Positions 20,315 to 33,200 of a DNA stretch of 64,000 nucleotides are shown in pieces. Within the stretch, counting starts at the first letter, position 1; each line of letters opens with the position of its first letter. The stretch comes from Dermacentor variabilis. Lineage: Eukaryota > Arthropoda > Arachnida > Ixodida > Ixodidae. Made by a program: the position numbers and the translations under genes. The stretch spans positions 189,530,067 through 189,594,066 of the forward strand of contig NC_134569.1 in the NCBI RefSeq assembly GCF_050947875.1, given 5' to 3'. A model generated the notes under the pieces. It was not told the origin of the DNA. It searched no databases and saw only the letters and a list, made by a program, of their open reading frames with translations.

Positions 20315-21135
20315 TAAACAGGTTTGACCCTTTTAGGGAGTTTTGACCTCGTTGCATAACTCAAGCCCTTAAGGGAGGACAATATCCTCCATTCGAACGG
20401 AGTTTTTTTTCACACCCTTGTGTTTGGTGGTGTTATGGGGAATTATGGGAGTTTTTTAATTCTCCTTTGAACACCAACCCCTGAGTGGTCGCAGGAGTCT
20501 TTATGAGGAACGTTGGGAGTTTTTGATTCCTCTTTTGAACACCACCACTGGAAGTTATTTTGAGGAGCTTTGGGAGCTTTTTATTGCTCCTTTGAACACC
20601 GGAGCTGGAGTTTCTTTGAAACATTGGGAGTAATTTATTCCTCCTCTAAACACCATGACTCCGGGAGGTTTTATGAGGTACCAGGGGAGCATTTACAAGT
20701 TGACTTGGGTATTTTATTTTGCTTCTTTGGGGAATTTATAGGAAAAGCGATGGGAGTTGTTAGTACATCTTTCCTGAAACGTTTGGCTTCTTAAGGGAGT
20801 TTTGAAGGAGACCTTTGGGAAAATATTATTGCTCCTTGTGGGAGTGCTTAGGTGTAAACCTGGGAGCAACTGTTCCCCTATTTTGGGAGCTTTGCTTAAG
20901 GGAGCTCTTAAGGCTAGTTTTAGGAGTTCAATTTGTCCTTTTTATGGGAGTATATAGAAGAATGTTTGGGAGTTAATGTTCACACCTTTGGGGATCTTTG
21001 TTTTATTAAGGGAGCTTTAAACATATGTTTTGGGAGTTCATTTTAGCTCTTTATTAGAGCTTTTACTGGTAGGTGTGGGAGTTTATTATGCTCCTTTTGG
21101 GAATTTTATGAGGTTGAAGGGAGTTTTTTTTTTGA
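20315..21135. repeat. Degenerate GGGAG/CTCC tandem-like array
   Basis: For about 800 bp the plus strand repeats a loose unit: GGGAGTTTTT, then ATTCCTCCTTT, then GAACACC in the first part (units near 20448, 20514, 20572 and 20626, spaced 54-66 bp). It decays into simpler GGGAG-TTT-CTCC units up to about 21135. Each unit can pair GGGAG with CTCC. It starts near a CACTGTAAACAG string (20310), which resembles termini of some DNA transposons, but I found no matching inverted end. Confidence 0.6.
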
Positions 21136-24100
21136 GTGTGTGTTCAGTAGATTGGGTCTGACATGCAAAAACTATGACAAAGTAATAAAATGGCTGGAAA
21201 TTTATTGCAGTTCCACAATCAAACGTGCCAGCATGACAGTGCAATCAACGACTATTCGCATAATGAAAGCAACACAAGTGAATAAATTGGATAGAAACAA
21301 GCAGCTTAGTTTAGCTAGACATTCAAACATTTGGCAAGCTTCAGTGCACTTTGAAATCCACAAGTGTAGCCAAGACTGAAATTGAGTGGCTCAAAACATC
21401 ACCATGAGCTATAGGAAAGCCCCTGCATGCATTAGAACAAGCAACTTGTTTTTGCACGTAAACAAGCATGCTACAAATAATAATGCAAAGTAGGCCAGAC
21501 AGCGTCAATGGATCAAAGGAAAACACAGTGAAAGTAGTCTTGAATACCTATGCCATTTCTAATAGATGTCTACATACAACTTACTGCCACATGTCGTACT
21601 CTCATGAAACATGCAGCTGCAAAGAAAAAGAATCGAAGGTTGTACCACCCACTCTAAATCAATTTTCTTAACATTGAAATTCAAGCTTGCCAGCTAGAGA
21701 ACATGACAAGTTCACAACAGAATGGGCATAATGTGATAACAGTAGTAACAGTAACAAGTGATGTCTCAGGCTGAACTTAATTCAACTGGACTAGTCATTG
21801 TCGGAGAAAGAAAATCCAAGTAGACACAATTCTAGCTCACACTTACAACACATACACAAATGTCACTACATAGGTGCTTGTTGTGATGCCCCGTGACCTA
21901 AGTCAGCATCAAAGAGGTTCATTAAAGAGCGGCACATATGCAGTGGCACACACCCAGTGTCAAAAAAGTTCATTGAAGAGCTGCACATACCCAGAGGCCC
22001 CAAGAGCACGTAACCAATGACCACCATGACACACACCTATGGTAGCCCCAGAAGCATGTACTGCACTTTCACAAATATTAGGGTTTTCTTTTTCAAAATT
22101 TCTGGCCTAAGAACACGCCTTGCATCATATAAGCAACGTACGCACAAACACCAAGACCACTTTCAGAAATTGGTGTCAGCAACCTGACAGACTCTTCTAC
22201 TACACACCTCGCTATTCCAACTAAACCCTGTGTTGAGCATTTAAACTTACCTCACCGTACCCTATCCACCCACTCATTTTGCTAGATGTCCCGGAAGTGG
22301 AGAAAAGTGAACTATATAAATGCTGCCAAGGAAAACAGTTGTTACCCTAATGAAGATAAGTCCCCTTTTCGAAAAAAATTTTTCCACTTGATACAACACT
22401 AGTTCGACCTCTGTTGATCACCTTCAACTGAGTATTGCATATCACACAAAGCCGCAATTCAAATATAATTTTTGGTTTTATACTGAACAAAAATTTCTGT
22501 ATGATGTCAAAGAAAATATACAGGAACCATAATAATAAAATATAATACACTATCCATAAGTGCGAAATTCTCACATAGGCAAAGAGGCACACATTTGGCC
22601 ACCCCGTCATACATAAGACATCATTACAAACATTTTCTCTGCACAGAGCCCTAACACCCTGATGGCAGGTTGCATTGCATCAAGCCAAGTATGCACTTAA
22701 AAAAGTAGGCATTTCGTATTTTCTTCTGTCACATGAATCATAAAGATCAAGGCAGGCTGATGATGTGGTGCAAGCAATGGTAGCCTTGAAATGGGAAATC
22801 CACACAAAAAGCCATGGTACTGTTGAGATGACAGTGCATGATAGGGAGCAATCTGAAAAACCAAACATAAATGGATTATGTGCTATTGTATTGAAAACTG
22901 ACACCATATAAATATAAAAACATCGCATTGCAAATTATTTAACAGTGCAGGGCCATTCAATGCCACCACACCAAGTGTATCTTGGCCATCTCAGGTTTTA
23001 AGAAAAATGAGTCTATTGGTACAGTTGCAGACTGCACACACAGAATACATTGTGAAAATTTCACATCCTGTGAGCATCATTATTTTGTGGTCTAAGGTTG
23101 AAACAAAACGGCACTCAGAAAGCTACAAATGAGTTTTTCAATGAATGACCACAAAAGTTTCCAGAATGTTTTATTGATTGATATAGACCATTAATGTATT
23201 TCATCTGCAATGAGTATCTTTTTTAATTCCAAGTATTTCCATCCAGCTAGGGTGCCAATAATCAGATTTAGAAACCCCTATGCCGTAGCGAAGGAATAGC
23301 TTATCATTAGAATGTATAGCTGCAGTGATTAAAAGGTTCCGAAATTTCGAGTCAACTCTATATCTGCAGAAGTTTTTTAGGTATTAATAGGACACCAAGC
23401 AGCACTGATAATTGAAGGAAATCATGACAACGCATTACAAAAACAAAAAATAATTTTTTTTATGATCAATGTAATGTGTTGTTTCATATGTTAACAGATT
23501 ACACAAAAGCACCAGTAATAATGTGCATATCTCCAGAATGCACAGAGATCACCGCCATAATAATCAATACAGACCAACATTGTAGAACACATGAGCACTG
23601 GGGCTTTTTTCACATTGGCTTAAATAACTAATCACCTGAGCATTTGACCATCTTAATAAGACAGCACTATTTGCTTGCCTCAATTCAAGGAACTATCAGA
23701 TGTGCAGAATTGTTTAAGAGCATTTGAGCAATGGGCATGCCACTATTATTATGGTCAAGTTGTTGCCTGTAAAAGTGGTAAATCAGGTGAACTGATAGTT
23801 CATTCCTTCCGTTGACATACACTTTGGTGAAAATGTGAAGACGAAAAACGTACTAGGAGCTATCTGGAACCCATGAATGTTAAGAAAGAATAAGCAGTGT
23901 TACCATTTGCAATCCACAACCAGGTGTGGAACGATCCCACAACCTGTGGGATCGTTCCCCACTTGCGGCAAGTTATTTTTTCATCCACCTTCATTCCCAT
24001 TAATTTAACATTTCTTTATTTCATTTATTAAGCACAAGTAATTTCCCCTATGTTGTCCTTGGCGCCAGTGTTTGTTGGCTCCTTATATGACTAATAAAAA

Positions 24101-24840
24101 ATCAGGCCCCTCAGTTAACCCCCTTTCTTCTCGTTTATGTGTGGTACAAGCATGATAGGTGATATGAGTATGTATCTTATATCTCATGTAGTCATATTTT
24201 GCTCCAAATGTGAGCCTTTCATGCATGGATGTATCGCACTAGTGTAGTGAAGTCACTGGACATACAGTGCCTGTCCTGTGCATTTTATGTGATTCATCTT
24301 ACAGTGTAATAATCATGTTTCCTAATGCCAGTAATCAACTCTCCCAACTTTCTGCAATAGTATGGCGCCATAGAAGTATGGCGCCATGAGAAAACAAGAG
24401 AAGCATATCAACATGACTGACACCAGCTCAATTTGCTCCTGAATGGAAACGAGTATTAATACCCACAATCATTATCAGTGCTTCAATAAGGGAGTGGGCA
24501 AACTCGGAATGTGCATGAAAAATAGCAGCCACATGGCTGCACATGTCAAGAGCTGTGGGCGTTTCCGTAAATTCCAGCACACAAGGTTAGTTGCAAAGAG
24601 CCATGATAGAGCTAAGAGGGGAGTGAGTGAGGTTTTCCACATTAACAAACATGGATAATCACCCTCTCTCCTTAACAGAAATGAGTCATTCTTGCAAAGC
24701 ATTTACCCTCATCATATACATTGGGTTGGGCACATATTTTCTTTTGCAATGTTCTTGGTGCGCCATATTTATTATTTTGTTATCTTATTTTCAGAAAGCC
24801 ACCAAATTTCCAATATTCCAAGGTTTTTTTTTTTTCAAAG
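21136..24840. other. AT-rich stretch, no gene seen
   Basis: No open frame here shows a recognisable domain. There is an imperfect tandem duplication near 21909-22005 (AGTTCATTGAAGAGC-type blocks). There is a perfect hairpin at 23926-23962 (GTGGAACGATCCCAC and its inverse), and after it a tick interspersed repeat at about 23963-24137, whose 24043-24137 part recurs inverted at 34783-34863. The rest is unassigned and could be intronic or intergenic. Confidence 0.5.
23926..24137 (+). repeat. Tick interspersed repeat with 5' hairpin
   Basis: A 15-bp-arm hairpin (23926-23962) is followed by CTTGCGGCAAG, a TTTCATCCACCTTCATTCCC block, and the end CAGGCCCCTCAGTTAACCCC. The final ~95 bp recur in inverted orientation at 34783-34863. 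There is no coding potential. Confidence 0.55.
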
Positions 24841-24859
24841 CTCGATCGGTTCAGTGCAC

Positions 24860-25970
24860 AGTGAGCACGTAAACGTGCCTTGAACAGAGTCGTCTATTAA
24901 GTGTGAAGTGTGTGCTGTCATTCGATTTCTGCATGCTGAGGGCTGCAATGCAGTCGAAATTCATCGACAAATGAGTAATGTATATGGCACAACTTTCATG
25001 AGTGACAGCAAAGTGCAGCATGGTGCAGGAACTTTGAAGCAGGACTCACAGACGTTCATGATGCAGGCAGGCAGAGAAGGAAGTGTCAACCAATAATTTT
25101 GTTCAGCGAGTGGCTCAGGCGATTCAAGAAAATTGCCAGTTCACAATTTCTGTGTTGAGTGACTCGTTGCCGAAATTGCATGGTTAGCTCTCCATACCAT
25201 CATGAGTGAGACTCCAGTACTGCAAACTCTGTGCAAGGTGGGTTCCCAAGATGCTGACCAACCATCACAAAAAACAGTGAATGGGCGCAGCCTTAAAGTT
25301 TCTGCAGCACTACCATCATGATTATTTGAAGAAAATAATCACAGGGGACAAAACAGGTCCGTTTCGAAACTGAAGAAACAATAGCAATCCAAACAGTGGA
25401 TGCATTCTTATTTCCCCGAAAGCAAAGAAGTTCAAGCGAACCTTCTACAGCAGAAAGCATATGGCTAATGCATGCTGGGACAGCAATGGTGTTCTGGTGG
25501 GATTCATGGGACGTGGCACGACCATCACTGCAGCTCCATACAGCACGACTCTTGAAATCTACGAAAGGCAATTCAGAACAAGCAATGAAGAATGTCATCA
25601 GGCACTGCCCTTCTTCCTGACAATGCGCGGCCGCACAGTGCAGATGCAACAAAGAAGCTGCTGCAGCGTTTTCGATGGAAAGTGTTTGATCGCCCACCGT
25701 ATTGCCCAGACTTGGCTCCCTCTGGTTACCAATTCTTTGCTCACATGAAACGTTCGCTAGGAGGACAGGAGCTCAGACAAGCTGCAGACCAGTGTACAGA
25801 ATTGGCTAGAAGCACAGTGAGCTGCCTTCTATGATGAGGGTATAGGAAGGTTGGTACCGTGCTATGACAGGTGCCTCAATCGGAGCAGCGACTACGTAGA
25901 GAAGCAGCTGGAAAGTGCATCTAAATGTTGCAAATAGTTTTGATTTTCACTGTGGTTTTCATTTTGCGAC
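24860..25970 (+). pseudogene. Mariner transposase, dead copy
   Basis: The plus strand gives the N-terminal helix-turn-helix part CAVIRFLHAEGCNAVEIHRQM at 24911, then the YLKKIITGDKTG block (first catalytic Asp, family GDETW) near 25325, RKQRSSSEPS/KKFKRT, and CWDSNGVLVGFM. Next is LLPDNARPHSADATKKLLQRF (second Asp) at about 25613, then PPYCPDLAPSGYQFF. In DD34D mariners the third Asp lies 34 residues after the second, at the Gly of APSGYQFF, so the catalytic triad is broken. Stops and frameshifts lie between blocks. I could not define the terminal repeats. Confidence 0.85.
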
Positions 25971-27164
25971 CAATCAAACCTTGAAAAAAGAATAGCTCTT
26001 GTATTTTACAAGTTATTCAATAGTGAAGAGATTTCATTACTGCAATATAAGTACTTCGTGTATTATTTTCTCCTGTCTTTTACTACCTGTTCTTTTTTTT
26101 ATGTTCTTAAGTTGCAAATAAGCAAGGATAGCCTATATGAAGCATAATATTTCTTGGAAAAGGTTAAGCATGCTTTTGTTATCCTCCATTAAATACATTA
26201 CTGCTGGTCTGGCATGGAAAGAAACTTAGAGAAAAAGGTGTTCTTTTTTCCTGAACAGGTCGCCAGAGGCTCAAACTTTCCTCCCAATTGTTAGTACTAA
26301 GTTGAAGCTCCAAACGCGAGTTGTTAGTTTTCCAGCTCCAATTCTTTACTTCAGATGAAGAACCACCCAAAAACATTTATTCTAGAATTGAAAAGGCAAC
26401 CTTGTCACTGCAGCCACCTTACTTTGTACTGCCATTTTCAAAACCTATGGAAACCAGACTGCTTAATTTCTGCTCACTCCGCCCTCAAATAATCAGTGTA
26501 CTCAGAAACTGCTGCCATATATTCAGACAGTATTCCCACAAAAATCATGAAAACGTTGCAACTTGTCTAGAGACTCACTACGTGAAATGAAATCCCTGGA
26601 TGAGTGAGCCTCGGCACTAGCACAAAAAGAGTGTGGTTATACATGCTCCACTCCCTCCAAGAATAAAATCTTGGTGCCAGTCCTGTCAATGTTTATTTCT
26701 GACCAAGTAGCTTAAAGAATCTCTGCTACAATTAATGTTATCCATTGTAATTTTATTAACACAAACAATGCCAGTAATGCAATGTGAGCTATAACATGGA
26801 CATAAGTTTGTTGTACCTTATATTTTTATCCTTGTGGCATATAGTGAAATGCTATTTGTTCAGGTGGGTTACAAGAGAAGGAAATAACTCAGCTGAAAAC
26901 ATGCGTTCTTTGCTCTAAAACAGCAACACTATCAGTTTGATGAACACCTGTGTAACTTGGCTTCAACCATTGTAAGGACATCAAAGCAAGGAATAGCACA
27001 CAGTGGCATGCAGCAGTATTTACACCATGTCCTGGTTTCCTTTCAAGTGCTTCTCTTTCAATCACCTGAGGAACGTGTTGGGCACACAAAGCACCTCTTT
27101 GTTGGCTTTTGACCTTTAGCACTTAGTGGAATGCACATGAAGTGGCTAGTGACACAACCATGCC
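25971..27164. other. AT-rich stretch, no gene seen
   Basis: There are short open frames only, none with a recognisable domain or a convincing start and context. Confidence 0.5.
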
Positions 27165-27412
27165 ATAGCCACTGTGGTGGCGTAGTGGCTATAATGTTGC
27201 GCTACTAAGCCTGAAGGTGTGAGATCGAATCCCAGTTTCAGGCTGTTGCATTTCAATCAGAGTGAAATGCAAAAACACCTGTGTACCATGCATTGGGGGC
27301 CACCTGGGTTAAAGAACCCCAGGTGGCCAAAATTAATCCGGAGTCCCTCATTATGGCGTGTCTTATAAACAAATTGTGGTTAAATTATAAACAAAACCCC
27401 AGAATTTAAATT
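27165..27412 (+). mobile_element. Ruka-type SINE, plus strand
   Basis: GGTGGCGTAGTGGCTATAATG resembles an A box, and GTGAGATCGAATCCCAG a B box. These are followed by AGTGAAATGCAAAAACACC, TTAAAGAACCCCAGGTGG, CGGAGTCCCTCATTATGGCG and an AT-rich end. The tRNA-like head and body match the Ruka layout; this is an RNA polymerase III-derived retroposon rather than a tRNA gene. Confidence 0.85.
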
Positions 27413-28195
27413 TTAAACCGTGACATGAGTAGCTACGGATTTGCATCCTTCTTTTTATTTAAGGTTGAGGTCACATGCTGCCTTGCGGTGTCACTTATTG
27501 TGCACAAAAAAAAAAGAAGCATGCAGTGGAGCCAAACTTCTGGGCAGTGAAGCCGAACTTGTACTTGCCAGTTTTACTTCTGACAGACCCAGCTCATCCT
27601 CAGCTGGACAGCCACAAATTTCAACGATAACCCTTGCTCATCCTCAGTAGGAAAAGGGTTCAGTGCATTTGACTTCCTAGTTTCAAGCCTTGCACCTACA
27701 ATATACAATTGTGCTAAGTTTCTCTGGAGGAGAAGGCCAAAAACTGAACACATATTGAAGTGATCACTGTGATCTATCATGCAATGTCTGCCTTTCTCAG
27801 CAGCCTACCTAATGACAGTACAAGGCTCAGGTGACTTTATCTCCAAAAGAAAAAAATCATTTATATGACAACCTAGCACCTTCAAGCCTACAGTAGTAGT
27901 TCAGCATCTATGACATCTAGCTGCTGAGCACGAGCCCAATAGGGATTAATCCAAAAGCATTCATGTTCCATGCATTAGTGCACATTAAAGAGATGGTATG
28001 GTAGGTAAAACTATCCTTGTCCTTCGGAACATGCGTCAGCACGTTAAAGGGATGCCAAAGGAAGATATTATGTTAAATTATATTGAAAGTTAGCCTTCTG
28101 TAATAACCAATTCATTATTTCTAGCAAGAACCAAGCTTTTTTAGCAAGAAAATGGGAGAACTTGAAAATCGAAAAGTACCAACTATTAAATTAAA
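27413..28195. other. AT-rich stretch, no gene seen
   Basis: The short frames (for example 27441-27650) show no domain. Nothing else can be assigned. Confidence 0.45.
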
Positions 28196-28460
28196 CCAGA
28201 TTCTGCAGTTTTACGTGCCAAAACCACAATATGATTATGAGGCATGCAGTATGAGGGACTCTAGCTTAATTTTGACCACCTGGAGTTCTCTACTGCACAT
28301 ACTGTGTATGTGCAGTATACTCTCTACTGTGCATACACCTGTGTACTGTGCATACAATGCACAGTACACAGGTGTTTTTGCATTTAACCCCCATCCAAAT
28401 GCAGCTGCCACAGCCAGGATTTGATGCCATGCCATCAGGCTTGGCAGCCCAACATCAAAC
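28196..28460 (-). mobile_element. Ruka-type SINE, minus strand, with internal hairpins
   Basis: On the minus strand the head (near 28460) contains a GGATTTGATGCCATGCC degenerate B box. The 3' part (28262-28196) contains the GGTCAAAATTAA and TGGTTTTGGCACGTAAAAC blocks of Ruka. Between 28290 and 28376 the expected body is replaced by two perfect hairpins (see finding). Confidence 0.8.
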
Positions 28461-31400
28461 AGCCCAAAGGGGACACCATACTTGTCACCAACCTTCTGCA
28501 GTGAGTGCGACACTTGATCATGAAGCAGTACTTCCAGCAGCTTCAATTTATTTAAACTGTGAGTACTGTTGGCTTTTGCTGCTTTCAAACCTTTGAAGCT
28601 CAAATACAATAAAATTTAGGGCTGCAGACAAAGATGATTCAAACAGTGTATATACAGAACAGCCTTCTATCATTATTGATAACAAAACTGAAAATACAAC
28701 CATTACCAGTCAGTGGCAGTGATGCATGACTAAGATTGCTGGGCTCCTTAGCATGACCTTATGAGATAAGGGTCCACCTGCAGCTGCCTGCTGTGTCCTG
28801 GAGGCTATGTGGACTCTCGTCATAGCCACTAAGTACCAGGTGCATGCGTCGTCCAATAATGCACTATTAAAAAGCTACAAGAAAAATTACAGTTACCAGC
28901 CTCGCAGCTTTGCCAAGGTTGCTTCAGTAGTGTCTGATACTCAATCATTACCAATTTAGCCAAAGTGAAATTTTGTTACATTTGGACTTTAGGCTTTTGC
29001 AGCATGGGTTTTGAGACGGCGACTATCACGAAGCTCCTGGGCTTTGTAACATTACATCATCAGATATTTGACAAGGTCATAGTTCTCAAGGTATTCAGAT
29101 ACATATATATCTTAATCCTTTAAAACCTAACTCTAATATGAAACATGAGAATACAGCAGATCACATTTGAAATGTCTTTAATGGGCACGGAAAAGGACTA
29201 ACCTTTTCGCATGAGATGCCCACGGGCAAGGCGAGAACATTACAAACAGGGTTCCCATTTGCAAGCCGAAAAGTCAAGCTTTTAAATAATTTTTCACCCT
29301 GGTCACTGTCAGTTAAGTTTTTACCAACTCATCCCAATCAGAAAAGACTTCGTTAACTCTTTATCAACCCACTGACAATAAGCTGCATATCTAAGGTAAT
29401 AATTTGACATTCACCATGAAGCATGTTTGCTGGTGTTGCCAACCTAGAGCAAAGAAAGGTTTGCTACTGTAAAAATTGGCCTATACCAATGTTGTTGAAC
29501 CCGCTATTGTCCTGATGTGCTTTGAGCAGGCTCTAAAGATGTTGCGTAATCACATGATGCACACTAGCTTTTGTGCTCAGATTGGCAGGATAATATAAGC
29601 TGGCCTCCCTCACTGATCATCCCAATCACAGAAACCCTGGTGCGAAATTTTAAGCAGTTTCAAGCAGCAAAAAGCAATAGTGAGCAGTTTGAAGTAGCCA
29701 GAAGTAGTGCTCCATGCGGAATGAATGTCGCAGCAAGTGAAGAAGGTTGATGACAAGTATGGGGGTCGCATTTGTGCCGCTGGTTCCAAAGAACCCATCA
29801 CAGCTTTGTTCCCACACTTAGGTGTAAAAATACAGCTGCTTGTGACAAAAGGCATGCGACACCCTTCGTGAATTGTGCCACTGGAATTGTTTACTAAATA
29901 CTAACCACTTCTGCTAACCTCTACACAAGCCAAATTGGATGCTGCACGAATGATAGGGCAAGAGAACATTTGCAGAATATAAAAACAAAGGAAAAAACTA
30001 ATTAGGTGAGCAGTGTAACACATGCAATTGTCATCCCCAATTTGATTAGATATATTTTGGCAGAAGTAGAAACATGAATGCACAACTGATATTAGAAGAT
30101 TTTTTTAATATCAAGGACTGGGAGTGACTGTCAGCAATCCTCATAACCTTAAAACAAAGTTTTGCTTGATGCCCACCTGTAGGCACTATTGTGGTAGCCC
30201 TGTTCTTGTGCATTCACTCTGTTTTATGTATATTCTACATATATAGTGGCCCATGCCGTTGAATAAAGAGTTGGGCTTTAGCGCTTGTCTTTTACACCAT
30301 GCCACGTCATTATTTCTTGTGTTGCCTTTTGGTAAATGCTTATGCCTAATGTAGAAACAATGCATCGACGAAACAAGACAGCAATGAATATAATGAAAGC
30401 GGGCACTGAGTAGACACGGCCAAGTATCTTCCCACAGTAGTGGCACAACACTTTAACCTGCCAGCTCACACATTCAATGAAATTAAACTTCACATTCTAA
30501 AGTCAAATTTGCCTTCTCCAGAGACAGAAAATATAAAATCGTACCTCAACCACAAGTTCAGTACACTCCAGCCAACAATGTAAATGTTCTGAAAGGAGCT
30601 TTTGAATCTATTCGCTTACTAATGACACCATTTCACAAGTAGCCCCGAATTATTTATTCATTTATACTTATATTTTTGCATTCTTAAACTTAGTAAGGCC
30701 AGGGCTGTTCATAACCCCAGAGCCAATCCAGTTCTTTTATTTACAAGTATATCTGTACTTTCTCCACAAGCCTTTCTTAATTTACAATCATACCAAGTCT
30801 AACCCTATTTTTCTTGTGTGTAATAATTATTTTTTTTATCTTCCACCAGTATGTGTATGCATGCTCTTCGCTTTCGGTTTACAGACTGCTAGACCTCAAT
30901 TTTGTTTGATGCTGTTCCCTTCCCTTCCCGGTTTCCTTTCCTACCTTGGATTGGCTTACCGCAGTGTGAACCCTTGTGAACTTTCCCCCTCCCCTCTCTT
31001 TTCTTTTATGAACTTCCAGAGATTATATGAATACTTCTCGTTTTCTTAGAAAACCAGGCACACTGAACTGGCAGTGCCTACCGCTGCATGTAAATTCCTT
31101 TGCGTTTCAGGTATTTATCTCAACTCCTGAAAGACCCCAACACCAGTGCCGCTTTTGTTCCTCCCTTCTACCATAACTCAGAACCTCTCTTTGTCAATCT
31201 CCTTTTCATTTAAGGTCTGCTTTTTTTTCCTTATTTGACATCAACTATTCTACCATTACGCACCGCCTTATTCTTCTCCTGCTAACCCGAGAGTGGGGGG
31301 AGAGTGAGCTACACAAATTAAATTGCGGCCAAGAAGAGCAGTTGCAGCATTGTCAAAGAGAAAGACTGCCAAATGTTTCTTAAAGGTTACAGATTTCAGT

Positions 31401-31864
31401 TCATTTTACGACTTCACAAATGTTGCATCAATTTTTATGAAAAAATTATTCTGTTCCCATATGTTTTAAAAGATGACCTGACACAAGCATGTCCAAGAAT
31501 TTTGGACAATGCACCTTCAACTATTTGTCTAACTTCATCGCAGTGCACCAGCATAGCTCAATGAACAGCTTCAACAAATATTTCAGAAGGCTGCCCGAGT
31601 TTCAACTTTCAGTTAGAAATATCAAGAGGGTTCGCCCTCTTATTAACCTGCACATTTACGGCACTTGGTCATAACCTCTTTGCTGTGTTATGGCACTGTT
31701 TTGGTCACAATTAAAACACTGATATAACGCAGTAGGAAAATTACGAATAACTGCCATAAATATGCACATTAGAAGGGCTTCCTCCCTCAAAGTTGCTAAC
31801 TGATCATTGCTGAAATTCAAGTGGCCTTCTTAATTACAATTTTTAAACATGCTGCCCATTGAGT
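28461..31864. other. AT-rich stretch, no gene seen
   Basis: I found no recognisable coding sequence in 3.4 kb. Simple-sequence tracts (T- and A-rich) and short open frames only. It could be intron or intergenic DNA. Confidence 0.5.
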
Positions 31865-33200
31865 TACGATGGTGTAGTGAAGCCGAGGTTTCGACGGAAG
31901 CCCGTCTTGTTGGGAGGCATCATGAAGGGTAAAAAGGACACCGACCACTGAAAGAATACAAGATAATATGTTTCGGCTCCCCTGATGGGAGGCTTCTTCA
32001 CAATGTAATCAAGGATGTGCGATACAAAGTTTATATGGCTTTAAAATATTATGTAAGCTGCACATGTAGATGGGGGAAGGGTTCCGTCATTCCATTCGAG
32101 GGTGGTATCTGTCGTTTGGATGAGAAGGGATTCCAAGTGGTGTCTTGAAGTCAAATTTCTTTCCTTTTCTAATATTTTGGCGTTATCCCAAGCAATTCCA
32201 TGGCCTTAGTTACCTGCATGTTTTGCCAAGGCGTTTGATGAGACTGTTTTCTTGTTTACATTGTTGATAGGGTGCTTCAACCGTTGTTTAAAATAGCCTG
32301 TCTCGCCGATATATACACAGTCGCAGTCTTCACATCAAGTCCTGTAAACAATGCCAGGAAACTTTCATCTTCGGAAGTTTTTCTTTTACATTTACCAGCA
32401 GATGGCACAATTTTTGGGACAGCATGTGAGCTACCTAGTTGTCATAGCTGCGTAGAACGCGGTCTAAGCCCTCGCTCACACCGGGCACGTACGGTATGGC
32501 GGCATGTTTTCATGGGAGCATACAGTCAAGTTTTGGGGGCTGACACAAATGCGTTCCCCCGAGTTTAGAAACGACCTCGGGTAGCCACATGCTGAGAGAT
32601 TTTGGTGCGCCTCTTGTAGGTCAGCAGCCCAGCTTGTGCCCAGTGACCAGCAGCCCAAGGCTTGTGCATTGTGCATATGCGACCACCGATCTCTTCTGGT
32701 TCATCGAAAGCCCTACATTAAAATGCAGATACCTGCCTGTGTGTGCTCTTTCAGTACACAGAAAATGCCAGACTGTGCCAGTCATGTTTCATGAGGATGT
32801 CCAGAAAGGGTAGCTTGCTGTCTTTTTCTTCCTTGACTGTGAAATGGATACACTTCAATACTATTTAAATGCGACAAGAATGAAGAAGTTTGTTCTCACT
32901 GAATTATGCAGAACACATAGCCTACAAAACATAGAAAGACCTTCGGCGGCGAGTTTGAAGAAGCGAGTGCTCGAGGCTCAAGCCATTCCATTGTTAGATT
33001 TGAAGAAGTTACCGAAATAGATGCACCCATCAGTGTCCCGCGCACTTGCCTGTAGAAGGTGCCTTCAAAAGTGAAGTAAGTGTTCTCCAGGCGGAACAGA
33101 AGAAGCCTCTTCAAGTCAGGGATATCAATGGGTGTCCTTTCTGGCAAGGTAGGGTCGCCTTCAAGAGTGGCGGTGCAGGTTCCTGCGACGAGTCAAATGG
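31865..33200 (-). mobile_element. Penelope-like retroelement, 5'-truncated and decayed
   Basis: The minus strand gives the Penelope RT segment PDLKRLLLFRLENTYFTFEGTFYRQVRGTLMGASISVTSSNLTMEWLEPRALASS (33120-32940). It is followed by PKVFLCFVGYVFCI, where the family has YVDD, so the catalytic Asp pair is lost. Downstream come pieces of the linker (HLNSIE, FLDILM) and then CDCVYIGETGYFKQRLKHPINNVNKKTVSSNALAKH (about 32325-32215), the GIY-YIG endonuclease characteristic of Penelope elements, and LEKERNLTSRHHLESLLIQTTDTT. Stops and shifts separate the pieces. The 3' end lies near 31865. The N-terminal RT part is missing. Confidence 0.85.

Larger units (their letters stand above)
16640..20315 (-). 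mobile_element. LINE ORF2 copy with RNase H (I-type), 5'-truncated
   Basis: Reading the minus strand from about 20315 gives endonuclease (20250-19637), a linker with APGPDGLTA (about 19050), reverse transcriptase (about 18890-18100) and RNase H plus C-terminal zinc-like region (18021-17073), then 3' UTR. The presence of RNase H points to the I/R1/LOA/Outcast side of the non-LTR tree rather than classic Jockey. ORF1 is absent and sequence changes abruptly near 20315, as expected for 5' truncation. Several frameshifts are present. Confidence 0.8.

Noticed and set aside
27170..27260. Possible tRNA gene (A- and B-box-like strings)
   Set aside because: The downstream body and the other copies in the window show it is the head of a Ruka-type SINE; no cloverleaf is evident.
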